From NCBI GenBank assembly GCA_022548915.1, contig JAKZES010000006.1:106642-170641 (forward strand): a stretch of DNA of 64,000 bases. Direction: 5' to 3'. Source of the stretch: Verrucomicrobiaceae bacterium E54. GTDB taxonomy: Bacteria > Verrucomicrobiota > Verrucomicrobiia > Verrucomicrobiales > Akkermansiaceae. Numbering within the stretch: the stretch's first letter is position 1; each line of letters begins with the position of its first letter. The notes beneath the pieces were generated by a model. The model had not been told where the DNA came from, did not search any database, and saw only the letters and a list, made by a program, of their open reading frames with translations. The position numbers and the translations under genes are program-made. Shown piece after piece: positions 20,368-27,943 of the stretch.

Positions 20368-21615
20368 TCACGGTGCCTGCCTCTGCTTCAGCAGGGCGAG
20401 ATTGGCGTCGGCGAAGGCCTTGCCCATCACGGCGAAGGTCTTGGCGCAGCCGAGGTAGTGATAGCCGGCATTCGAGGCACCGCGCTCCCACAAGGCGACT
20501 TCGGCGGGACTGATGAGTTCGGCCTCGAACTTCTTCAGGTATTCGTTCTTCTGCTCCTGGGTCATGTGGCCGTCGGCGTTCGGGTGGTCCTTGTGCTGCG
20601 AGTCGAGGAAATAGCGCATCTGGCCGACCTTGCCGCGCTTCTCCTCGATCGCGCCGAGTTCGTCGCACCAGAACGGCGCCGTTTCCACGGCTGCCACGTT
20701 GCCCCTAAATTCGGGCATGTCCGCCGGGGCCGCCATCGCCTTCCGGAAGGCCACCATGTCCGGCGACTGGTCCTTGCGCCCGCCGACCCCCATCACGCCG
20801 ATCACGAAGGGCATCTTGGGAGCCGTCAGCTCCTTGCGGACGTCGCGGATGAATTGGGCGAGCAGTTCCGAGTAGAGGTCGAAGCGGTCGGGCCGGCCGT
20901 GCTTCGGATAGACATGGCCGTCGACCATGTCGTTGAAGCCCTGGAACCAGACGAAGCCCGCCAGTTCGTATCCGTCGGCGGGATCGTGGTCCGGAACGAC
21001 CTGCTTCGGGTCGGCCAGCACCTTCTTCACGTGGTCCATCATCAGTCGGTAGTAGTGACCGGTCGCCTTGGCTTTCTCGACCTTCCACTGCTCGAAGTCC
21101 TTCGGAATCCCGTGCCCTTCCTGCTTCGGATAGTTCTCCCGCTGGAACGAGCTCAGTTCATAGGGCCCCGCGCCCGGCGGGCGGAAATCGGTGTGCAGGC
21201 TCTTGCCGCCCCACGCCGCCTTGATGATGAGCACGGGTTCCTCGAGTGCCGAATCCATGGTCAGCCCGAAGGTGAACTCCGGCCCGATCCGGTCGCCGGG
21301 CTTGCTCGGATCCAATCCCCACATCGACCCGTAGCCGGCGGTGAGCGGGCCATGCAGGTCGAAGTTCTTGTCGTTGGCCCCGGTGAGGTAGGATATCCAC
21401 GCACCCTCGGCGATCGACGGTTTCCCGTCGGAGCCCCGCATCGACTTCAACAGCGGCGCGGTCGCCGGGTCATCGCCGATGTAGTCGAAGGTCGCGACGC
21501 TCGCCGGCCCCTCCATGTTCGACTGACCCGCGAGGATGAAGACCTTGAGCGGCTTCGCTTCCGCGCCCGGAGCGACGAGAAGCACGGAGGCGAGGAAGGC
21601 GGCGGTGCGTTTCAT
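20368..21615 (-). CDS. Secreted sialate O-acetylesterase-like SGNH esterase
   Basis: Exported esterase of 415 residues expected to remove acetyl groups from carbohydrate. Signal peptide MKRTAAFLASVLLVAPGAEA, then the SGNH block FILAGQSNMEGP with nucleophile S32, a middle block AGFVWFQGFNDM with the conserved Gly and Asn, and a C-terminal D-x-x-H-like site around DGHMTQEQK. The start at the MKR codon is set by the signal peptide. The next gene in the operon is the DUF6288 protein. Confidence 0.88.
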   Translation of the reverse strand: MKRTAAFLASVLLVAPGAEAKPLKVFILAGQSNMEGPASVATFDYIGDDPATAPLLKSMRGSDGKPSIAEGAWISYLTGANDKNFDLHGPLTAGYGSMWGLDPSKPGDRIGPEFTFGLTMDSALEEPVLIIKAAWGGKSLHTDFRPPGAGPYELSSFQRENYPKQEGHGIPKDFEQWKVEKAKATGHYYRLMMDHVKKVLADPKQVVPDHDPADGYELAGFVWFQGFNDMVDGHVYPKHGRPDRFDLYSELLAQFIRDVRKELTAPKMPFVIGVMGVGGRKDQSPDMVAFRKAMAAPADMPEFRGNVAAVETAPFWCDELGAIEEKRGKVGQMRYFLDSQHKDHPNADGHMTQEQKNEYLKKFEAELISPAEVALWERGASNAGYHYLGCAKTFAVMGKAFADANLALLKQRQAP

Positions 21616-21739
21616 GGTGGTGCTGCGGGAGGGGCGACTCGCCCCATGCCACGAGGGGGATTCGTGGCATTCCGCGACGTTCTTGCATCGGAATCGCCAC
21701 CGGGTCGCCGACGCGGCCATCCGTGCCTCGACCGCAGCC

Positions 21740-23134
21740 TCAGCCGACATGCTGCCGCAGGCGTTCGACGATGTCGCCGGCCTGTCGGGCGGCCTCGGCA
21801 CGCGAAGACGAGAGCCTGGGGTCGTCGATGACCCGCCGCCAGAATTCCGCGGCGAGGGCGGCGGACTCCCGCCACACCCCGGTCATCGCCGGCACGGGAG
21901 GCTCGGGCGTGAAACGCCGTTCCACGATCTCGCCCTGCACCCCCGGGGCCCAGAGCATGGGAAGCATGTCGTAGGCCGGGGTCGGCTCAAGCGGCAGGGT
22001 GTCGCCAAGGAAGAACGCGACGTTGCCGGCGTGCATGTCGGTGTTGCCGATCAACTCGCCGAAGGCGTGGAGCTTGCGAAGGACTCGAAGCGAGTCGGCG
22101 TGGACCAACCCTTCCCTCATAAGATCGCTGCCTCCCGATGGCCAATCGCGCGGAACCGACCCGAGCGCCGCCGCCGCGAGCGACTCCATCGACACCACGC
22201 CGCGACGTCCGCCGGCACCGGTTCGATCGAATCGCGGGACTTCGAGAAACCGCCGTCCCGCCGCATCGATGATCCGGGCACCCGACTCCGCCAAGCCGGC
22301 CGTGGAAAGCACCTCATGGGCATGGAACTCGCAGAGCAGCAGGTCCGCCCAGCGCTCGCCGACCGGTTGATCCACGGGCGGTGAGAACTTCACGATGGCC
22401 TGACGGATCGCGCCCGTGCCATCGACCAACCTGGCGATGAACTTCGGCTGCTCGCCCCCGGCGGAGGACCCCGGCGCCGTTTCCGCGATCGTCCGGGCTT
22501 CCTCGGCATAGGCGGCCTCGGGCGACTCCATCGGAACGAGCCGCACTTCCCGGCTACCCGCGGTGATCGCCAGGGCCTCACGTAGGCAGCGGTCGCCGAC
22601 GACCAGATCGCCGGGAAGGTCGCGGCCTTCGGCGTGGAGGTAAACCAGCGCATCCTCGTCGCCCCACCGCCGCGGATCCTCGGGGACCCCCAACCGGTCG
22701 GACAACTGCCGCGCGATGATGCGGCCGAGGAATCCCTGCGGCCGCACGTCCTGGAGGAAAAAGGGCAGGCCGTTCAGACGCCCGTGTTCATCGCCGAAAT
22801 ACCCGGCCCATGCCGGCGGGGTCCCGGCCCAGCTCAACCGCCAGGCGCGATCGTGCAGGGCCTCCAGTTCCGCCCACTCGGAGGCCCGCCCCGTTTCATC
22901 GATGCGGTGGATTGGCCAGCGGTTGCCGATGCCCCGGACCGACCGCCGAAGCAGGTAGCGGGTGCTGCGAGTCGCCCCGAGGGTGACCAGTTCATCCCCG
23001 AAGTCCCTCAACGCCCGCCCGATGGTGGTGCGGTTGACCCCCAGCAAGGCCGCCAGCTCGGTGGCCGACACCGGTCCGCGCGAGCGGATCAGCGGCACCA
23101 GGCGATCGCGGGTGATGGTGGGTGGCCGGGGCAT
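21740..23134 (-). CDS. HipA-family kinase of the YjjJ type with N-terminal helix-turn-helix
   Basis: Protein of 464 residues combining a DNA-binding helix-turn-helix (about 10-50; VSATELAALLGVNRTTIGRA) with a HipA-like Ser/Thr kinase fold. Kinase motifs: GGEQPKF (226-232), catalytic loop GNTDMHAGN (363-371) and metal-binding AYDM (387-390). In HipBA, HipA phosphorylates glutamyl-tRNA synthetase and causes growth arrest. YjjJ-type relatives carry their own helix-turn-helix and lack a separate HipB; no hipB-like gene is adjacent here. Target unknown. It marks the start of the accessory island. Confidence 0.88.
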   Translation of the reverse strand: MPRPPTITRDRLVPLIRSRGPVSATELAALLGVNRTTIGRALRDFGDELVTLGATRSTRYLLRRSVRGIGNRWPIHRIDETGRASEWAELEALHDRAWRLSWAGTPPAWAGYFGDEHGRLNGLPFFLQDVRPQGFLGRIIARQLSDRLGVPEDPRRWGDEDALVYLHAEGRDLPGDLVVGDRCLREALAITAGSREVRLVPMESPEAAYAEEARTIAETAPGSSAGGEQPKFIARLVDGTGAIRQAIVKFSPPVDQPVGERWADLLLCEFHAHEVLSTAGLAESGARIIDAAGRRFLEVPRFDRTGAGGRRGVVSMESLAAAALGSVPRDWPSGGSDLMREGLVHADSLRVLRKLHAFGELIGNTDMHAGNVAFFLGDTLPLEPTPAYDMLPMLWAPGVQGEIVERRFTPEPPVPAMTGVWRESAALAAEFWRRVIDDPRLSSSRAEAARQAGDIVERLRQHVG

Positions 23135-23320
23135 CTAACGCACGCATCATGCATCAAAAATAATTCAATGGAATCTCTAAATTAATGGTCTTAGAGTCGA
23201 TTAGGTATTCAATTATGCATCATAACAATCGAGGCTTCGACGACAGGATGGTTGCTGACACCGCCTTCCTTTTGTCGTTGTTCAAGCAATCCCATTTCAT
23301 CCCGAAGGGATGTCAGCCAT

Positions 23321-23493
23321 TAGCCTGCATTTCTCACGAGTATGAATTGCATCCCGACCGGGTCGGGACCGATACGGCACTGCAGGGGATTCTGGCGATT
23401 ATTTTTGTTAGACAGTGTGTTGCAGTGCCTATCGGGGCTAACCCCGACTCCGTTGGCCCTCTGGGCGGATTTCTCACGGGACGTGAGAAATCC
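23321..23493. repeat. Dispersed palindrome-rich intergenic repeat, copy B
   Basis: Second copy of the element at 498-669, same orientation. It ends in a hairpin with perfect 12-base arms GGATTTCTCACG and CGTGAGAAATCC and a GGA loop; the middle 50 bases differ from copy A. Both copies lie at the edge of toxin-antitoxin or kinase genes. Confidence 0.75.
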
Positions 23494-23631
23494 TGGTTAG
23501 CCGGAATGGTGCGAGTTTAAGGAGGTCAAGTCGGCGTTCTTCAAGGTCACAGATCGTGATTTCAAGTTGGGGACCTTTGATGTCGCGATTTCCGACCTCA
23601 AGATTTCGACATCAAGGGTTCTTACACCGGT

Positions 23632-23648
23632 TTACAAGATTCTTGTAA
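23632..23648. promoter_or_regulatory. Palindrome upstream of the AAA ATPase gene
   Basis: TTACAAGA and TCTTGTAA form a perfect palindrome around one base, 27 bases before the chosen ATG. Candidate operator or core promoter symmetry. Confidence 0.4.
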
Positions 23649-23675
23649 TTTGGGATAACTTTGATACAAATCCCC

Positions 23676-24857
23676 ATGGACCCGATCCGAAATCCATACG
23701 CCCCGGGGGCCGGCAGCCAGCCTCCGGCACTCGCGGGACGGGACGCGATCAGGGAAAACGTGCGCATCGCCATCGAGCGGATCCGCCTCGGACGCACGAG
23801 CAAAAGTGTGTTGATGGTCGGTCTTCGCGGGGTTGGCAAGACCGTGCTGCTGGATCGCATGCGTCTTGATGCCGAGCAGGCGGGCCATTTCGCGCTGCGC
23901 GCCGAGGCACCGGAGGTGCGTTCGCTGCCCGCCCTGCTTGCCCCGCAGCTTCGGACCGTGCTGCTGAAGCTTTCCCGGATCGAGGCCGCCAAGGATCGCG
24001 CGCGGCGTGCCTTGCGAGCCCTCGCCGGTTTCGCCAGCGCGCTGAAGATGAGATTCGAGGATATCGAGGTCGGGATGGATTTCGAACCCGAGCCGGGTCT
24101 CGCCGACAACGGCGACCTCGAAAGCGACCTTCAGGACCTGCTGGAAACGGTCGGTGAGGCCGCCAAAGCCGGAGGCACGTCGCTCGTCATGTTCATCGAC
24201 GAACTCCAGTATGTGGAGGAAGAGCAGCTCGCCTCGCTGGTCACCGCCCTGCATCGCACCTCGCAGCGGGGCTTGCCGGTCGCCCTCGTAGGGGCCGGCC
24301 TGCCCCAGCTCCCGGGCCTGATGGGCAAGGCCAAGTCCTACGCCGAGCGACTCTTCGATTTTCCGGTCATCGGCCCACTCGACGACGCCGACGCCCGTAT
24401 CGCGCTCGTCGAGCCGGCACGCGTGGAGGGCGTCGAGTTCGAGGACGAGGCGCTGCGCCACATCCTCGACCAGACCGAGGGTTATCCCTACTTCCTCCAG
24501 GAATGGGGCAAGCACTCGTGGGATTGTGCCGACGCCAGCCCGATCACCGCCGAAGACGCCCGGCAAGCCACGGTCACCGCCACTGCGGCGCTCGATGCGA
24601 GCTTCTTCCGCGTCCGCTTCGACCGCCTCACGCCCCTCGAGAAACGCTACCTGCGCGGAATGGCGACCCTCGGTCCCGGGCCGCACCGCTCCGGCGACAT
24701 CGCCCAGCAGCTCGGGCGCGAGGTCCAGTCCCTCGCCCCCACCCGCGGCAACCTCATCCGCAAGGGCATGGTCTGGAGTCCCAGCCACGGCGACACCGCC
24801 TTCACCGTGCCGCTGTTCGACCAGTACCTGAAGCGGGTGATGGGGCGGGACGGGTAG
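23676..24857 (+). CDS. AAA family ATPase (STAND/ORC-like)
   Basis: Cytoplasmic ATPase of 393 residues: Walker A GLRGVGKT (49-56), Walker B VMFIDELQ (171-178), an arginine-bearing region HRTSQRGLPVALVGAGLP as sensor, and a C-terminal winged-helix part (about 320-390; HRSGDIAQQLGREVQSLAPT). The N-terminal MDPIRNPYAPG precedes the ATPase domain. An in-frame TTG 15 bases upstream is possible but the ATG gives the family-like start. Related ATPases occur as stand-alone genes in accessory DNA; the target is unknown. The following HTH and PIN genes point the same way but lie 112 bases on. Confidence 0.85.
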   Translation: MDPIRNPYAPGAGSQPPALAGRDAIRENVRIAIERIRLGRTSKSVLMVGLRGVGKTVLLDRMRLDAEQAGHFALRAEAPEVRSLPALLAPQLRTVLLKLSRIEAAKDRARRALRALAGFASALKMRFEDIEVGMDFEPEPGLADNGDLESDLQDLLETVGEAAKAGGTSLVMFIDELQYVEEEQLASLVTALHRTSQRGLPVALVGAGLPQLPGLMGKAKSYAERLFDFPVIGPLDDADARIALVEPARVEGVEFEDEALRHILDQTEGYPYFLQEWGKHSWDCADASPITAEDARQATVTATAALDASFFRVRFDRLTPLEKRYLRGMATLGPGPHRSGDIAQQLGREVQSLAPTRGNLIRKGMVWSPSHGDTAFTVPLFDQYLKRVMGRDG

Positions 24858-24969
24858 GAGTCATCCCTCAAGCGTCGATATTCACGTGCTTGGGCAGAAC
24901 ACTGGATCGTGAATGCGTTTATTTTGCTTGCTTCGAATATTTCGCTTATGCTCTCTTCCAGCACAAGCC

Positions 24970-25422
24970 ATGAAATCCTCCGAGTCAGACACACTGAGTC
25001 CCACCGATCGGGAGCTTCTGGAGAAGGTCCATGAGGTCATCAACGGCAAGGAGCCTCCAATCCTCCTCGGCCCCGAGGGAGGGCACATCCAGATGCCGCC
25101 CGCGCTGTTCCACATCCTCACGCAAGCCACCCGTGCGTTGCTCTCGGGGCAGTCGGTTCAGATCCTCTCCCAGGGAGAGGAGTTCACGACGCAGGCCGCC
25201 GCCAACTTCCTCGGCTGCTCGCGTCCATTCCTCGTCAATCTGCTTGAGTCGGGAGAAATTCCCTTCCACTTCGTCGGCACCCACCGCCGCGTCGCGCTGA
25301 AGGATCTTCAGGCGTATCGCCGGCAACGCGATCAGGACCGCAAGGCCTCGCTCGCCCGCCTCACCCGGATCGCGGACGACGAGGACTTCGAAGAGGACTC
25401 CATGGGCGGGGACGAGGACTGA
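24970..25422 (+). CDS. Excisionase-type helix-turn-helix antitoxin
   Basis: Protein of 150 residues with a MerR/excisionase-like helix-turn-helix (about 70-115; FTTQAAANFLGCSRPFLVNL, then LESGEIPFHFVGTHRRV) and an acidic C-terminus. The stop TGA overlaps the ATG of the PIN-domain gene (TGATG), the coupling expected of antitoxin and toxin. A longer frame exists upstream but its N-terminus looks non-natural, so ATG 24,970 is used. Confidence 0.82.
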   Translation: MKSSESDTLSPTDRELLEKVHEVINGKEPPILLGPEGGHIQMPPALFHILTQATRALLSGQSVQILSQGEEFTTQAAANFLGCSRPFLVNLLESGEIPFHFVGTHRRVALKDLQAYRRQRDQDRKASLARLTRIADDEDFEEDSMGGDED

Positions 25423-26006
25423 TGAAGGGGGATTTCATCGCCTGTCTCGACGCCTGCGTGCTCTGTCCGCCGGCTCTTTGCGACATCCTCCTTCGGCTTG
25501 CCGAGCATCCCCGGCTCTATCGACCGGTCTTCTCCATGGTGATTCTCGAGGAGGTCCGGCGGACCCAGATGACGAAATTCAAGCGTCCCTATTCAAAGGA
25601 GAAGGCCGCCTGCTGGAGGGCCGAGGTAATGAAGGCGTTTCCAGAAGCCCTCGTCGAGGGCGGCGAAACGCTCGTTCCCGTCCTGACCAACGACCCGAAA
25701 GACCGTCATGTCCTTGCCACGGCCATCAAGGGGCAGGCCCAGATCATCGTCACCGCCAACCTCAAGCACTTCCAGGAACGCGATCTTGCTCCGTGGGACA
25801 TAGATGCCGTGCATCCTCAGGATTACCTCCTCACTCTCTTCGAGCATTCACCGGAACGGGTGACCGACTGCCTGCGGCGGATCGCCGACGACCGAAGCGG
25901 GAACGGGCGGGAAATCACGCCGGAAAGGGTTCTCGGCGCACTCCGAAAAACCGTTCCTCTCTTTGCAGAGGAAGTCGCCGAGGATCTCGGCTGGGAGTTG
26001 GAGTGA
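25422..26006 (+). CDS. PIN-domain toxin (PIN_3 type)
   Basis: Protein of 194 residues. PIN motifs: D10 (ACLDACVL), E43/E44 (ILEEVRRTQ), D94 (NDPKDRHVLATAI), and TANLKHF (111-117). This PIN_3 group pairs with excisionase-type antitoxins. The C-terminal 70 residues form extra helices. It is translationally coupled to the upstream gene. Presumed RNase activity; target unknown. Confidence 0.85.
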   Translation: MKGDFIACLDACVLCPPALCDILLRLAEHPRLYRPVFSMVILEEVRRTQMTKFKRPYSKEKAACWRAEVMKAFPEALVEGGETLVPVLTNDPKDRHVLATAIKGQAQIIVTANLKHFQERDLAPWDIDAVHPQDYLLTLFEHSPERVTDCLRRIADDRSGNGREITPERVLGALRKTVPLFAEEVAEDLGWELE

Positions 26007-26072
26007 GTCGCCACACAATAGAGATTTCCTGCCAACTGCATCCTCGGCCAACAATCGGTTGTCGAATCCCTC

Positions 26073-26546
26073 ATGAAACTACCGCTCGGACCGCTCGAAT
26101 GTGACGCCAAACCCGATCCCCGAAGATTTGAAGGGCAGATATGTCTGAAGACCGGCACACAGATCGGATATTGGGAGGCTTATCTGTGCGAATTCCCCGA
26201 GGATCTGGGTGAGCACCTGAATCTCGACGTTCACGGGCTGGCGGGAACCATCCCCCTTCCAGGCCCCCGTTGGCCAATCGCTTACTTGAAGATCATTTGT
26301 GTGGGCGAGGCCATCAGAGACCGAGGGTATGGCTCCGATGGGTTGCAGCGATTCCAGTTAGAAGCGGAGAGAAAAGGTGCGGTCCTTGCGTTCGCCCGCA
26401 TCGGCTGGTGCCCTGATTCTCCGCGAGAGAAGAACATCTATTTCTATCAGCGGGCGGGGTGGTCACTCCATTCTGAAGTTGGAGAGGATGGTCGACCGAA
26501 GGACGTGACGTTTGGTTATCTTGAACTCCGAAAAAGTCACCCCTGA
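26073..26546 (+). CDS. GNAT-like N-acetyltransferase
   Basis: Protein of 157 residues with a weak GNAT pattern: a strand LKIICVGEAIRDRGYGSD that includes the acetyl-CoA pyrophosphate-binding R/D-R-G-Y-G-S, and a C-terminal strand-helix with YFYQRAGW. Substrate unknown. It is convergent with the minus-strand operon that follows; separate transcription is likely. Overall codon use looks less GC-extreme than the core genes, in line with an accessory region. Confidence 0.6.
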   Translation: MKLPLGPLECDAKPDPRRFEGQICLKTGTQIGYWEAYLCEFPEDLGEHLNLDVHGLAGTIPLPGPRWPIAYLKIICVGEAIRDRGYGSDGLQRFQLEAERKGAVLAFARIGWCPDSPREKNIYFYQRAGWSLHSEVGEDGRPKDVTFGYLELRKSHP

Positions 26547-26572
26547 GCAGGTAATGGAAAACAGGAAAAGGG

Positions 26573-26988
26573 TCACAGATCACGGACCTCCTCTTCGATC
26601 TCATGAATCAAACGAAGAGCTTCCTCGTGCCCGCTGACCTTCATCAGCGATGTGATTACGGACATCAAAAAACTGCCGCCGACCACTTTCGCGCACTCCA
26701 TGGCGCACAGAGTCTGGACGACATTGTTCTGGAGGGCCTCCATCTGAAGGTTCTCCGGGAGTTCGGAAAATGCCTCAATCGCCTCGACGTTGCGGACGCT
26801 ATCAGAATTGCCTCTTGGAGTTGCTGGGACACCATCATCAGGTCGCGTAGAACGTCCTTGGTGATTCCGTCAAAGAATCCGTATTCGTCGCCATCCTGAT
26901 TCGGGTATTCTCGATTTTGGTTCATGTCTTCCATCAGACGCTCCGTAATGCCTGGTAGAGTTTTCCTGTAATCGTCGACTTGTCTCAT
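26573..26988 (-). pseudogene. Last gene of the six-gene operon, interrupted by a single frameshift
   Basis: The first frame (ATG 26,988, MRQVDDYRKTLPGITERLM) reads convincingly through MMVSQQLQEAIL, then turns into arginine-rich non-protein. The frame one base over continues with DSVRNVEAIEAFSELPENLQ, MEALQNNVVQTLCAMECAKV and ends with EEEVRDL and TGA at 26,573. One missing base near 26,815 explains both. The repaired product would be about 138 residues, helical, with no family I recognise. Its ATG overlaps the stop of the PLD-like gene by four bases. No slippery heptamer was seen, so real decay or an assembly indel is more likely than programmed frameshifting. Confidence 0.75.
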
Positions 26989-27938
26989 CTTTTAATCGTC
27001 AGGATTCGGTCCGTTTCTTTTTGGAACGGCTCTGGGAGATTTCCGTCTTGCCAAGCAAAGCGATTATAAAGCCTCAGCCAGAAATCATCGCAGAGCAGAC
27101 CCACTTGAGTTTCTTCACCCGGATCCTCGTCCGTGCCCCAATTGTAGTCGATACCTCCGAAATCTGTCAGAATGTATCGGGCGTGCAGTCTACCGCCGGT
27201 TTCGAGCTCCTTCCAATGCACGACCTTGAGCGTCCAATCGCTCGGCAAATGATCACGAGCCCAACGGTCCCAGTGTCGCTTCTGGAGTTCTGAATTGTAG
27301 GTAGTTCTTGCAATGCTAGTATGCACCTCAAGTCGTGCTGGGCGGCTGGCTTCCCTCTCAAGCCGACTAAGGAGATGCCCAAGAACTTTGTGGTACTTAG
27401 AATCACATGGACGGAAGAAAGGATCAACGACGTAGATTTCCTTTGCTCGCCGGAAACAGGCCCAGCCAATGGCTATGAGATCAGAAGCGAGTCGCCTCAC
27501 CTCAATTTGTTGCGGACGGTGAAACGGTTCTTCACTCCGCAAGAATTCGCCCGCTTGAAGCTCCCGGTCTGAAGACGGAGCCCCACTGTGAATGATGAGG
27601 TCGAACGGCTCGGCAACCACCCGAGCAGCGTCGACCCAGCAAGATGCAGCCGGGAAGTCCCGCAAAGAGCTCACCAGACTTCGACGAAATGCGCTGGGTT
27701 GCGGGTCGTTCTTTTCGAACAAGTCTTGTTGGACCTGGGCCAGAATCCTTGCCGCCTGACGCGCGCTGTTCCGTCCTTCCTGCTCAAACCGAGTCACCGC
27801 CTGAAGGACCTGCTTTCTCCACTTGGACGGAAACTGGCAAAGTAACCGTCCTTGTCCGACGCCAAAGTCTCCGTGCAGGGAGTGAAAGTGCTTCCACTCC
27901 GCCATCACCTCAGGCTCCACCGCGCACTCAGCAATCAT
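26985..27938 (-). CDS. PLD-like (phospholipase D superfamily) putative effector nuclease
   Basis: Protein of 317 residues. The C-terminal part holds a single PLD-type motif, GRLHARYILTDFGG (249-262), with H252-x-R254-x4-D259 and a trailing glycine-rich NWG (267-269), a variant of the HKD motif. Upstream strands (EIYVVDPFF at about 167-175) match the fold. The N-terminal half is helical and unrecognised. Single-HKD proteins dimerise and act as nucleases or phospholipases. ATG 27,938 lies five bases after the ATPase stop. In the operon it is the most likely effector, gated by the ATPase; this is inference. Confidence 0.65.
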   Translation of the reverse strand: MIAECAVEPEVMAEWKHFHSLHGDFGVGQGRLLCQFPSKWRKQVLQAVTRFEQEGRNSARQAARILAQVQQDLFEKNDPQPSAFRRSLVSSLRDFPAASCWVDAARVVAEPFDLIIHSGAPSSDRELQAGEFLRSEEPFHRPQQIEVRRLASDLIAIGWACFRRAKEIYVVDPFFRPCDSKYHKVLGHLLSRLEREASRPARLEVHTSIARTTYNSELQKRHWDRWARDHLPSDWTLKVVHWKELETGGRLHARYILTDFGGIDYNWGTDEDPGEETQVGLLCDDFWLRLYNRFAWQDGNLPEPFQKETDRILTIKR

Positions 27939-27943
27939 GGGGA

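Larger units (their letters stand above)
23135..23675. other. Intergenic stretch with dispersed repeat and operator-like palindrome
   Basis: AT-rich DNA between the divergent HipA-type and AAA ATPase genes. It holds copy B of the dispersed repeat and a perfect 17-base palindrome just before the ATPase gene. No convincing gene was seen on either strand. Confidence 0.7.

Noticed and set aside
23135..23320. Possible small gene in the HipA-ATPase intergenic region
   Set aside because: Frames are short, AT-rich and without start-site support.
26780..26840. Programmed ribosomal frameshift in the last operon gene
   Set aside because: No slippery heptamer or stimulatory hairpin seen; a simple one-base loss explains the data.
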